Positions 25,928 through 33,673 of a stretch of DNA of 64,000 nucleotides are shown piece after piece. How positions within the stretch are numbered: position 1 is the stretch's first letter; each line of letters begins with the position of its first letter. Location of the stretch: positions 186,001 through 250,000 of the forward strand of contig NZ_JAILWB010000001.1 of NCBI RefSeq assembly GCF_025699295.1, written 5' to 3'. Position numbers and translations under genes: made by a program. The stretch is from Hydrogenophaga sp. GTDB taxonomy: Bacteria; Pseudomonadota; Gammaproteobacteria; Burkholderiales; Burkholderiaceae_C. Under the pieces are notes generated by a model, which saw only the letters and a program-made list of their open reading frames with translations, was not told where the DNA came from and searched no databases.

Positions 25928-26784
25928 CAGTTGAGCGCGCGGCGCAGTTCCTGCAGGCGCTGGGTGATGGCTTCGCGGTCCAGCGCGTCGTCGGTGTGGG
26001 CCACGTAGTTCTCGAGATCGGCCACGGCCAGGCGGGCGTCGCCCATCTCGGCCCAGGCCAGGCCCCGGTCGCGGTACTCGACCCAGGCATCGGGCAGCAG
26101 GATGAGCAGCCGGTCGAGCACCGCGATCAGGCGCGGCCAGTCTTCCTGCGCATGGTGGATTTCCTTGAGGTTGCGCAGCAGCCGCGCGAGGATGTCGCGC
26201 GGCGTGGCGGCCTGCAGGTACAGCCCCACGGGCACGTCGAAGTCGTCCACCAGGCCGTTGCGCCGCTTGTAGGGCTCCAGCCGCTCGGACAGGTCTTCGC
26301 GGCTGAGCGACTGGCCGGTGAACGGATCGATCACCACCTGGCCGTTGGGCAGGTTGACCTTGACCATGAAGTGCCCGGGAAAGTTCACGCCGCGCGCCTT
26401 CAGGCCCATGCCCTGGGCCAGCTCCAGCCAGAGCACGGCCAGCGTGATCGGGATGCCGCGGCGCGTGCGCAGCACCGCGTTGAGAAAGCTGTTGTCGGGG
26501 TCGTAGTAGTTGTTGACGTTGCCGCCAAACCCCATGTCGCGGAAGAAGAACTGATTGAGCGTGCGCAGGCGCTGCAGCGGGCCGGCGTCTGACGCGCAGC
26601 GCCGGCGCACGCGCGCGAGCATCTGGTCCACGTCACCCAGCACCTGCTGCACGTCCAGATCGGGGTATTCGTCCTGCGCGATGGCGGTGGCCGCCTCGAA
26701 CAGCGGCAGCGCCTCGTCGTCACCCACCAGGGCGGCGAAGTAGCCCAGGGGGGTGGGCGCGGGGTATTCGTACGCGGTGGGCAT
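25927..26784 (-). CDS. SirB1-family protein (transglutaminase-like plus TPR)
   Basis: A 285-residue member of the SirB1/UPF0162 family. An N-terminal helical region (residues 1-90) is followed by the transglutaminase-like core (NSFLNAVLRTRRGIPITLAVLWLELA, core RRGIPITLAVLW; VNFPGHFMVKV) and a C-terminal tetratricopeptide-like segment (DRLLILLPDAWVEYRDRGLAWAEMGD). The family cysteine of catalytic transglutaminases is not obvious, so enzyme activity is doubtful. Function is unclear; E. coli SirB1 is associated with the prmC-kdsA region. Upstream neighbour murJ lies on the same strand in the opposite order. Confidence 0.83.
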   Translation of the reverse strand: MPTAYEYPAPTPLGYFAALVGDDEALPLFEAATAIAQDEYPDLDVQQVLGDVDQMLARVRRRCASDAGPLQRLRTLNQFFFRDMGFGGNVNNYYDPDNSFLNAVLRTRRGIPITLAVLWLELAQGMGLKARGVNFPGHFMVKVNLPNGQVVIDPFTGQSLSREDLSERLEPYKRRNGLVDDFDVPVGLYLQAATPRDILARLLRNLKEIHHAQEDWPRLIAVLDRLLILLPDAWVEYRDRGLAWAEMGDARLAVADLENYVAHTDDALDREAITQRLQELRRALN

Positions 26785-26815
26785 GGTGGCTATCGTCCGG
26801 AATCCGCAGGTTACG

Positions 26816-28375
26816 TCATTTTCGGACGAACTGCCTCAGGTTCAAACCGGCCAGCAGCAGCGCCAGGAAATACACCAGCACGCCCCCCAGCACGCTCAGC
26901 GTGAGCAGGCCCACGCGCTGCAGCGCCCGGCCATCGAAAGCCAGCCAGTTCACCTGGGCGGTAACCCACATCAGGAACACTGCCAGCAGGGCACTGGCCG
27001 CCACCACCTGCATGCCGAAACGCGCCCAGCCCGGCAACGGCCGGTAGGCACCTCGCCGCAACAAGCCCACCAGCAGGAACAACGCATTGACCATCGCACC
27101 GATGCCGATGGCCAGGGCCAGGCCGGCGTGGCCGAACCGGGGCACCAGCACCACGTTGAGCAACTGGGTGAGCACCAGCACACCGATGGCGATCTTCACG
27201 GGTGTGCGGATGTCCTGGCGCGCGTAGAAGCCGGGTGCCAGCACCTTGATCGCGATCAGCCCGACCAGGCCCGCGCCGTAGCCCATGAGTGCGGTCGCGG
27301 TGCGTTGCACATCGGCCGCGGTGAAGGCGCCGTAGTGGTACAGCACCGCCACCAGCGGCTGCGCGAAGGTGAGCAGCGCCACCGCGCAGGGCACGGCAAA
27401 CAGCACCACCAGGCGCAGCCCCCAGTCGAGCAGGCCGCTGTAGCGCTCGGCATCCTCGCCCGCCTTGGCGGCCGCCAGCTGCGGCAGCAGCACCACGCCC
27501 AGGGCCACGCCCAGCATGGCCGTGGGGAACTCCATCAGGCGGTCGGCGTAGGTCAGCCAGCTCACGCTGCCGGTGGCCAGGTGCGAGGCGATCTGCGTGT
27601 TGATCAGCAGCGATATCTGCGCCACGCTCACGCCCAGCAGCGCGGGCAGCATGAGCGTGGTGACGCGGCGGGTGCCCGGGTGGTTCCACGCCGCCTTCAC
27701 GCCTGACCAGCGCAGGCTCACGCGCGGCACCAGCCCCAGGCGGCGCAAGGCCGGGATCTGCACGCCCAGCTGCAGCGCGCCGCCCAGCAGCACACCACCG
27801 CCCATTGCATATATGGGTTCGATGCCGAGCGAGCTGAACCAGGGCGCGCCCCAGCCTGCCGCACCGATCATGGCCACGTTGAGCAGCACTGGCGTGGCCG
27901 CGGGCACCGCGAAGCGCTTCCAGGTGTTCAGGATGCCAGCCGACAAGGCCACGAAGGACATGAAGGCGATGTAGGGGAACATCCAGCGCGTCATGAACAC
28001 GGCAGCGTCGAAACCGGCGTCATTCAGGCCACTGGCCATGGCCCAGACCAGCGCCGGGGCACCCAGCACGCCGAGCACGCAGGTAAGCGTGAGCGCCCAG
28101 GCCAGCACGGTGGCGATCTGGTTCACCAGCACGCGGGTGGCGTCATCGCCCTCCTTCTCGCGCACGCCCGCCAGCACGGGCACGAAGGCCTGGCTGAACG
28201 CGCCCTCGGCGAACAGCCGGCGCAGCAGGTTGGGGATCCGGAAGGCGACGTTGAAGGCGTCGGTGAGGGCGCTGGCCCCGAAAGTCGCCGCCATCAACAG
28301 CTCGCGCACAAGGCCGGTGATGCGGGACGCCAGGGTCAGGAGCGAGACAAGGGAGGCGGACTTGAACAGGGTCAC
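26816..28375 (-). CDS. murJ: Lipid II flippase MurJ
   Basis: A 519-residue MOP-superfamily transporter with about 14 transmembrane helices. The N-terminus TLFKSASLVSLLTLASRITGLVRELL and following FGASALTDAFNVAFRIPNLLRRLFAEGAFSQAFVPV are MurJ hallmarks (core FRIPNLLRRLFAEGAFSQ), including the functional arginines. It flips lipid II across the inner membrane for peptidoglycan synthesis. The start is GTG at 28375, because the family begins (M)TLFKSAS and no nearby ATG fits. It is divergent from rpsT, as in many betaproteobacteria. Confidence 0.95.
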   Translation of the reverse strand: MTLFKSASLVSLLTLASRITGLVRELLMAATFGASALTDAFNVAFRIPNLLRRLFAEGAFSQAFVPVLAGVREKEGDDATRVLVNQIATVLAWALTLTCVLGVLGAPALVWAMASGLNDAGFDAAVFMTRWMFPYIAFMSFVALSAGILNTWKRFAVPAATPVLLNVAMIGAAGWGAPWFSSLGIEPIYAMGGGVLLGGALQLGVQIPALRRLGLVPRVSLRWSGVKAAWNHPGTRRVTTLMLPALLGVSVAQISLLINTQIASHLATGSVSWLTYADRLMEFPTAMLGVALGVVLLPQLAAAKAGEDAERYSGLLDWGLRLVVLFAVPCAVALLTFAQPLVAVLYHYGAFTAADVQRTATALMGYGAGLVGLIAIKVLAPGFYARQDIRTPVKIAIGVLVLTQLLNVVLVPRFGHAGLALAIGIGAMVNALFLLVGLLRRGAYRPLPGWARFGMQVVAASALLAVFLMWVTAQVNWLAFDGRALQRVGLLTLSVLGGVLVYFLALLLAGLNLRQFVRK

Positions 28376-28463
28376 GCGGCGAGTGTAACGACCGCCCCAG
28401 GCTGCCCTGCCTGGGGCCGGCAGCCCGGCGCCGGCGCAGCCCGGCGGGCCTCGCTCGACGCCC

Positions 28464-28491
28464 TTGCCGCGCGCCTGGGCCGTGCTAAAAT
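28464..28491 (+). promoter_or_regulatory. Probable rpsT promoter
   Basis: A -35-like TTGCCG (28464-28469), 16-bp spacer and extended -10 TGCTAAAAT (TG at 28483-28484, TAAAAT at 28486-28491), 46 bp upstream of the rpsT start. It matches the sigma-70 pattern; transcription start not verified. Confidence 0.6.
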
Positions 28492-28537
28492 TGCGGGCTT
28501 TGCTGGCATCATCCCCAAACACTGAAGGAAACTCACC

Positions 28538-28837
28538 ATGGCAACCAAGCCGAAGAAAAAGAACCCCCGTCTGGCGTCTGGCCGCAAGCGCGCCCGCCAG
28601 GACGTCAAACTCAATGCAGCCAACACCTCGCTGCGCTCCAAATACCGCACCGCCGTCAAGAACGTTGAAAAAGCCGTTCTGACCGGCGACAAGGCCAAGG
28701 CCACCGAACTGTTCGCCAAGATGCAGCAAGTGGTCGACATCGTGGCCGACAAGGGCATCTTCCACAAGAACAAGGCCGCACGCGACAAGAGCCGCCTGTC
28801 TGCCAAAGTCAAGGGCCTCGCAGCAGCCGCTGCCTGA
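28538..28837 (+). CDS. rpsT: 30S ribosomal protein S20
   Basis: A 99-residue, lysine/arginine-rich primary 16S-binding protein. N-terminus [20 protein letters not shown] and the helices [19 protein letters not shown] and [20 protein letters not shown] are diagnostic. AAGGAAA upstream is the ribosome site. It ends 82 bp before a strong bidirectional terminator. Monocistronic, divergent from murJ. Confidence 0.98.
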   Translation: MATKPKKKNPRLASGRKRARQDVKLNAANTSLRSKYRTAVKNVEKAVLTGDKAKATELFAKMQQVVDIVADKGIFHKNKAARDKSRLSAKVKGLAAAAA

Positions 28838-28919
28838 TCCCAACCGGTCTGGCCTCGCCAGACCACCAGCCCGGGCCAACAGGCCTGCCGTTTGAAACGG
28901 GTGCGCTGCCAGCAAAAGC

Positions 28920-28947
28920 AAAAAAGCCGTCGTTAGACGGCTTTTTT
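28920..28947. terminator. Bidirectional terminator (rpsT / DUF3579)
   Basis: A6, stem GCCGTC (28926-28931), loop GTTA, stem GACGGC (28936-28941), T6. It serves rpsT on the plus strand and the DUF3579 gene on the minus strand. Confidence 0.93.
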
Positions 28948-28968
28948 GTTGTCCGGCCCGAATGGGAC

Positions 28969-29292
28969 TCAGCTTTTGGCCGGAGGGAGGTCGGGCAGGA
29001 GGCAGGCTTCAGCCACCTGCAGGCCGTTGTCGCGCGCGAAGTTCATGCAGAAGTCCCAGGCCATGGGCTCGGCCTCGCGCAGGTCCACATGCACCACCAC
29101 GCATTTCACGCCGTTGATGGTGTTGGGCACGCACCAGGGGGAATAGCTCAGGTGGCTGCCGGGCTGGGCGCCGCCCGGGCGAAACGAGCTCATTACCCCG
29201 GCCAGGCGTTCGGCCCAGTCACTGGGGCGGAAGGTGCGTCCGTCCTTCGTGACACCCTGGATGAAGACTTGTTTGGCGGACGGTGAAACCAT
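28969..29292 (-). CDS. DUF3579 protein
   Basis: A 107-residue small soluble protein with the features of the DUF3579 family: FIQGVTKDGRTFRPSDWAERL, then LSYSPWCVPNTINGVKCVVVH and DFARDNGLQV-like C-terminus (cores SDWAERL and YSPWCVPN). The family is found in betaproteobacteria, usually next to argD as here; its function is unknown to me. The upstream region holds the 14-bp palindrome at 29383-29396 that also occurs at the GntR gene near 61.8 kb. Terminated by the hairpin at 28920-28947. Confidence 0.85.
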   Translation of the reverse strand: MVSPSAKQVFIQGVTKDGRTFRPSDWAERLAGVMSSFRPGGAQPGSHLSYSPWCVPNTINGVKCVVVHVDLREAEPMAWDFCMNFARDNGLQVAEACLLPDLPPAKS

Positions 29293-29382
29293 TCGGGGAA
29301 AAGCCTTCGGATGGAGGGCCTGACTGGAGGGAAACCATCCGCGGACGGAGGATCGCTCGCCGGGCTGGGCAGCAGGTATTCT

Positions 29383-29396
29383 ATCTTATATAAGAC
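29383..29396. promoter_or_regulatory. Palindrome shared with the GntR promoter
   Basis: ATCTTATATAAGAC, containing the perfect 12-bp palindrome TCTTATATAAGA (29384-29395). On the minus strand it reads GTCTTATATAAGAT, identical over 14 bp to 61816-61829 at the GntR regulator. It lies 91 bp upstream of the DUF3579 start and 177 bp before argD, so it probably acts on one or both as an operator. Confidence 0.6.
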
Positions 29397-29504
29397 CTGA
29401 ACCAAGGGATAACCCGGGTTCCAGGGCGGGAGCCGGAACGCATCTCAGCGATGCCCAATCAGCAAGGATGATGCCCGCTTGCTGCGCCTAAAATCGCCCT
29501 TCAA

Positions 29505-29536
29505 CGGCTCAACCTTCGTTGAGCCGCTGTCTTTTT
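29505..29536 (+). promoter_or_regulatory. Leader hairpin with T-tract upstream of argD
   Basis: Stem CGGCTCAA (29505-29512), loop CCTTCG, stem TTGAGCCG (29519-29526), then CTGTC and TTTTT (29532-29536). It is 37 bp upstream of the argD start. The CTTCG-like loop and T-tract resemble an intrinsic terminator, though the five-base gap before the T-tract makes it weak. It could be an attenuator or an mRNA-stabilising stem. Confidence 0.45.
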
Positions 29537-29572
29537 GGCCCCTCCTCTTTCCCTTCCTTCCCGGAGCCCCGC

Positions 29573-30772
29573 ATGAACGCCGCCCTCAAGCCCGTCGCCT
29601 CGCCCCACGTGATGAACACCTACGGTCGCCTGCCGATCGCGATGTCGCATGGCCGAGGCTGCCGTCTGTGGGACACCGACGGCAAGGAGTACCTGGACGC
29701 GCTGGGCGGTATCGCCGTCAACACCCTGGGCCACGGCCACCCCAAACTGGTGCCCGCCCTGCAGGACCAGATCGCCAAACTGATCCATTCCAGCAACTAC
29801 TACCGCGTACCTGACCAGGAACGGCTCGCACAGATGCTGGTGGAGCGCTCGGGCATGAGCAACGTGTTCTTCTGCAGCACCGGCCTGGAGGCCAACGAAG
29901 CCGCCCTGAAACTGGCCCGCAAGTACGGCCACGACAAGGGCATTGAGCGCCCCGAGATCGTGGTCTATGAGAAAGCCTTCCACGGTCGCTCCATCGCCAC
30001 CCTGTCGGCCACCGGCAACCCCAAGGTGCAGGCCGGTTTCGGCCCGCTGGTGGAAGGCTTCATCCGCGTGCCGCTCAACGACATCGAGGCACTCAGGAAG
30101 GCCACGGCCGGCAACCCCAACGTGGTGGCGGTGTTCTTCGAGACCATCCAGGGCGAAGGCGGCGTGAACCCGATGCGCGCGCAGTACCTGAAGGACGTGC
30201 GCGCGCTGTGCGACGCCAACGACTGGCTGCTGATGATCGACGAGGTGCAGTGCGGCATGGGCCGCACCGGCAAGTGGTTCGCCCACCAGTGGGCCGGCAT
30301 CGTGCCCGACGTGATGCCGCTGGCCAAGGGCCTGGGCTCGGGCGTGCCGATCGGCGCGGTGGTGGCTGGCCCCAAGGCGGCGAACATCTTCCAGCCGGGC
30401 AACCACGGCACCACCTTCGGTGGCAACCCGCTGGCCATGCGCGCCGGGGTCGAAACCATCCGCATCATGGAAGAAGACGGCCTGCTGGAGAACGCCGCGC
30501 GCGTGGGGGAACACCTGCGCGCCGCGCTGGAGAAAGGCCTGGCCGGCAAGCCCGGCGTGAAGGAGATCCGCGGCCAGGGCCTGATGATCGGCATCGAGCT
30601 GGACCGCCCCTGCGGCGTGCTCACCCAGCGCGCGGCCGACGCCGGCCTGCTGCTCTCGGTCACGGCCGACAGCGTGATCCGCATGGTGCCGCCGCTGATC
30701 ATGACCACGGCCGAGGCCGACGAGGTGGCGGGCATCCTGCTGCCGCTGATCCACGCCTTCCTGGCCGAATGA
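29573..30772 (+). CDS. argD: Acetylornithine aminotransferase
   Basis: A 399-residue class-III PLP aminotransferase of arginine biosynthesis, converting N-acetylglutamate semialdehyde to N-acetylornithine. Motifs: NTYGRLPIAMSHGRG, ALGGIAVNTLGHGHPKL, FFCSTGLEANEAALKLARK, LMIDEVQCGMGRTGKWF (PLP-binding Asp) and the Schiff-base lysine in PLAKGLGSGVPIGA, then GTTFGGNPLA. It could also act as ornithine or succinyldiaminopimelate aminotransferase. Start 29573 follows CCCGGAGCCCCGC. It overlaps argF by ATGA. Confidence 0.93.
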   Translation: MNAALKPVASPHVMNTYGRLPIAMSHGRGCRLWDTDGKEYLDALGGIAVNTLGHGHPKLVPALQDQIAKLIHSSNYYRVPDQERLAQMLVERSGMSNVFFCSTGLEANEAALKLARKYGHDKGIERPEIVVYEKAFHGRSIATLSATGNPKVQAGFGPLVEGFIRVPLNDIEALRKATAGNPNVVAVFFETIQGEGGVNPMRAQYLKDVRALCDANDWLLMIDEVQCGMGRTGKWFAHQWAGIVPDVMPLAKGLGSGVPIGAVVAGPKAANIFQPGNHGTTFGGNPLAMRAGVETIRIMEEDGLLENAARVGEHLRAALEKGLAGKPGVKEIRGQGLMIGIELDRPCGVLTQRAADAGLLLSVTADSVIRMVPPLIMTTAEADEVAGILLPLIHAFLAE

Positions 30773-31710
30773 ACCCGACCGCCATGACGAAGATTCCGCA
30801 CTACCTGCAGTTCAAGGACCTCGACGCCGCCGCCTACGCCTACCTGTTCGAGCGCGCGGCCTTCATCAAGCGCAAGTTCAAGGCGGTGGAAAAATACCAG
30901 CCCTTCGCCGACCCCGACCGCACGCTGGCCCTGATCTTCGAGAAGGCCAGCACGCGCACCCGCGTGAGCTTCGAGGCCGGCATGTACCAGATGGGCGGCT
31001 CGGTGGTGCACCTGACCACCGGCGACAGCCAGCTCGGCCGCGCCGAACCCATTGAAGACAGCGCGCGCGTGATCAGCCGCATGGTCGACATCGTGATGAT
31101 CCGTACCTACGAGCAGGCCAAGATCGAGGCCTTCGCCGCGCACTCGCGCGTGCCCGTCATCAACGGCCTGACCAACGAGTTCCACCCCTGCCAGATCCTG
31201 GCCGACATCTTCACCTTCATCGAGCAGCGGGGCTCCATTCAAGGCAAGGTCGTGGCCTGGGTCGGTGACGGCAACAACATGGCCAACACCTGGCTGCAGG
31301 CGGCCGAGCTGCTGGGCTTCACGGTGCACGTGAGCACGCCGGGCGGCTATGAGGTGGACCCGGTGCTCGCCGGCATCACCAACCCGGCTTGCTACAAGGT
31401 CTTCAAGGACCCGCGCGAGGCCTGCGCCGGCGCCCACCTGGTGACCACCGACGTCTGGACCAGCATGGGCTTCGAAGCCGAGAACGAAGTGCGTCGCGCG
31501 GCTTTCAAGCGCTGGTGCGTGGACGAGGACATGATGCGCGTGGCCCAGCCCGACGCGCTCTTCATGCACTGCCTGCCCGCGCACCGCGGCGAAGAAGTGA
31601 GCGCCGAGGTCATCGACGGCCCGCAGTCGGTCGTGTGGGACGAGGCGGAGAACCGCATGCACGTGCAGAAGGCGCTGATGGAATACCTGCTGCTCGGCCG
31701 ACTGGGCTGA
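30769..31710 (+). CDS. argF: Ornithine carbamoyltransferase
   Basis: A 313-residue enzyme joining carbamoyl phosphate and ornithine to citrulline. Signature STRTRVSFEAGMYQMGG (carbamoyl phosphate site), RTYEQAKIEAFA, the FHPCQILAD helix (HPCQ, Gln/His), VAWVGDGNNMANTW, and the ornithine motif MHCLPAHRGEEVS. It starts at the ATG overlapping argD's stop; a second ATG at 30784 (MTKIPHYLQFKDL) gives the more usual length of 308 and may be the real start. Part of argD-argF and followed by a methyltransferase that shares one base with its stop. Confidence 0.96.
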   Translation: MNPTAMTKIPHYLQFKDLDAAAYAYLFERAAFIKRKFKAVEKYQPFADPDRTLALIFEKASTRTRVSFEAGMYQMGGSVVHLTTGDSQLGRAEPIEDSARVISRMVDIVMIRTYEQAKIEAFAAHSRVPVINGLTNEFHPCQILADIFTFIEQRGSIQGKVVAWVGDGNNMANTWLQAAELLGFTVHVSTPGGYEVDPVLAGITNPACYKVFKDPREACAGAHLVTTDVWTSMGFEAENEVRRAAFKRWCVDEDMMRVAQPDALFMHCLPAHRGEEVSAEVIDGPQSVVWDEAENRMHVQKALMEYLLLGRLG

Positions 31711-32639
31711 TGCAGGCCCTGCTCGACGCGATCGCGCGCATCGAACCTTCGGTCGATGCCGGACGCGTCTTCCATGGCCGCGGTGGTCTGCACCCGGGCT
31801 GTGAGCAATGGGCGCTGGACGCGTTCCCGCCGGTCTGGGTGCTCACCAGCTTCCAGCCGGTGGACGACGCGACACTCGCCACGCTGCATGAAGCCTTCAC
31901 CGCCCGCTGGAACAAGGTGGCCCCTGGCGAAGCGCTGAACTGGGTGTTCCAGTGCCGGCACGAGGGCCGCACCGAGACCCGCCTGATGGCCGGCACCGTG
32001 CCCGAGCCGCACGTGGTCAGCGAGCGCGGCGCGCGCTACCGGGTGCACGTGCTCAAGGGTCAGAACCACGGCCTGTTCCTCGACATGGCCGAAGGCCGCC
32101 AGTGGGTGCGCGAGCACGCGGCGCAACGCAAGGTGCTCAACCTGTTCGCCTACACCTGCGCGTTTTCGGTGGTGGCGCTGCAAGGCGGCGCCAGACAGGT
32201 CGTCAATGTCGACATGAGCGGCGGCGCCATGGCCATCGGCCAGCAGAACCATGCGCTCAATGCCCTGCACAACGGCGCGAGCTTCCTGACCCACGACATC
32301 TTCAAGACCTGGGGCAAGATCACGCGCGGCGGCCCCTACGGCCTGGTCATCGTCGACCCGCCCAGCTTCCAGAAAGGCAGTTTCGTTGCCACCAAGGACT
32401 ACCAGCGGCTCATGCGCCGGCTGCCGGACCTCGTGATCCCGGGCGGCCAGGTGCTGTTGTGCCTGAACGCGCCCGAGCTGGACACGGCCTTCCTGCAGGA
32501 ACAGATGAAGGAAGCCGCGCCCGAGCTGATCTTTGAACAGCGGCTGGCCAACCCAGCTGCCTTTGCCGACGCCGCGCCCGAGCGCGCGCTCAAGGTGCTG
32601 CTGTACCGGGCGCCGCCCCTCGCACCGAAGCCCGCATGA
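31710..32639 (+). CDS. Class I SAM-dependent methyltransferase (RlmI/RlmK-like)
   Basis: A 309-residue methyltransferase. SAM motif I is KVLNLFAYTCAFSVVALQGGA (core NLFAYTCAFSV), motif II contains VVNVDMSGGAMAIGQQN, and the catalytic motif VIVDPPSFQKGSF (DPPSF) belongs to rRNA methyltransferases such as RlmI and RlmK/L rather than protein methylases. The N-terminal part (1-110) is a beta-rich domain seen in this family. It shares one base with the argF stop (TGATG). The RNA target is unknown but 23S rRNA is plausible. Confidence 0.82.
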   Translation: MQALLDAIARIEPSVDAGRVFHGRGGLHPGCEQWALDAFPPVWVLTSFQPVDDATLATLHEAFTARWNKVAPGEALNWVFQCRHEGRTETRLMAGTVPEPHVVSERGARYRVHVLKGQNHGLFLDMAEGRQWVREHAAQRKVLNLFAYTCAFSVVALQGGARQVVNVDMSGGAMAIGQQNHALNALHNGASFLTHDIFKTWGKITRGGPYGLVIVDPPSFQKGSFVATKDYQRLMRRLPDLVIPGGQVLLCLNAPELDTAFLQEQMKEAAPELIFEQRLANPAAFADAAPERALKVLLYRAPPLAPKPA

Positions 32640-32950
32640 GCGCCTGCACCACATGCGGCGCCTGCTGCGCCTGTTTCCGCGTCGACTTCTCGGCGCACGA
32701 GGGCGAGGACATGGGCGGCCCTGTGCCTGCCGGCCTGGCGGTGGAGGTGAACCAAAGCACCCTGCGCATGCGCGGCACCGACCACTCGCCGCCGCGCTGC
32801 GCGGCCCTCACCGGCCAGATCGGCCACAAGGCGCTCTGCGGCATCTACGAATGGCGCCCCTCGCCCTGCCGCGAGTTCGAAGAAGGCAGCGAAGCCTGCG
32901 CCCGTGCGCGCCAGCGCCACGGCCTCCCCGCGCTCGACGGCGCGATTTGA
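32636..32950 (+). CDS. YkgJ-family cysteine cluster protein
   Basis: A 104-residue protein with cysteines arranged as CTTCGACCACF, then C at about 60 (PPRCAAL), CGIYEWRPSPCREF and CARARQ. This is the zinc/iron-chelating domain pattern of the YkgJ/CxxCxxCC family. It overlaps the methyltransferase stop by ATGA. Function unknown; members are thought to bind Fe or Zn. No signal peptide, so cytosolic. Confidence 0.85.
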   Translation: MSACTTCGACCACFRVDFSAHEGEDMGGPVPAGLAVEVNQSTLRMRGTDHSPPRCAALTGQIGHKALCGIYEWRPSPCREFEEGSEACARARQRHGLPALDGAI

Positions 32951-32965
32951 GTCCGCTATTTGCTT

Positions 32966-32991
32966 CAGGCCTCAACTATTTTCGAGGCCTG
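32966..32991. promoter_or_regulatory. Inverted repeat upstream of kynB
   Basis: CAGGCCTC (32966-32973) and GAGGCCTG (32984-32991), perfect arms around a 10-base A+T-rich loop, 53 bp upstream of kynB. No T-tract follows, so an operator for a kyn regulator (for example an Lrp-type KynR, not encoded here) is a possibility rather than a terminator. Confidence 0.4.
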
Positions 32992-33043
32992 TTGGGATTA
33001 ACCGACACCACGGATTTTTTCAGGGTGCTACCTTCAACGCACC

Positions 33044-33673
33044 ATGAAAAAACTCTGGGACATCTCCCCGCCAGTGCACGCCGGCGCCCCGGTCTTCCCG
33101 GGTGACACGGCCTACTCGCAGCAATGGGCCACCACCATCGGCCCGGGCTGCCCGGTCAACGTCAGCGCGATCACGCTCTCGCCGCACGTGGGCGCGCACG
33201 CCGACGCTCCGTTGCACTACGACGCGCAAGGCGCGGCCATCGGTGCCGTCTCGCTCGACGCCTTCATTGGACCCTGCCGCGTGATCCACGCCATCGGCTG
33301 CGGCCCGCTGATCAAGCCCGAACATATCGCGCACGCGCTCAACGGACTGCCACCGCGCGTGCTGGTGCGTGTGTACGAACGCCAGCCGCAGGATGCGTTC
33401 GACAACGCCCTGCCCGCCTTCGCGCCCGAAACCGTGGAGCAACTCGCCGACCTGGGTGCGCAACTGATCGGCATCGACAGCGCCAGCATCGACCCGGCCG
33501 ACAGCAAGACGCTGGAGAGCCACCAGACGATCCGCCGGCGCGGCCTGCGCGTGCTGGAGAACCTGCTGCTCGACGACGTGCCCGAAGGCGACTACGAGCT
33601 CATCGCCCTGCCTCTGAAACTCACCACCGCCGACGCCAGCCCCGTGCGCGCCGTGCTGCGGGAACTGTCATGA
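33044..33673 (+). CDS. kynB: Kynurenine formamidase
   Basis: A 209-residue metal-dependent hydrolase converting N-formylkynurenine to kynurenine and formate, step two of tryptophan catabolism. The metal motif is HVGAHADAPLHY (His-x-Gly-x-His-x-Asp-x-Pro), and DISPPVHAGAPVFPGD at the N-terminus and IGIDSASIDPADSK match the family. Length matches. First gene of kynB-kynU-kynA; it overlaps kynU by ATGA. Cytosolic. Confidence 0.95.
   Translation: MKKLWDISPPVHAGAPVFPGDTAYSQQWATTIGPGCPVNVSAITLSPHVGAHADAPLHYDAQGAAIGAVSLDAFIGPCRVIHAIGCGPLIKPEHIAHALNGLPPRVLVRVYERQPQDAFDNALPAFAPETVEQLADLGAQLIGIDSASIDPADSKTLESHQTIRRRGLRVLENLLLDDVPEGDYELIALPLKLTTADASPVRAVLRELS

Noticed and set aside
26816-28921. A longer 701-residue MurJ starting at 28921
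   Set aside because: The extra N-terminus would run through rpsT on the other strand and has no MurJ homology. The GTG at 28375 gives the conserved start.
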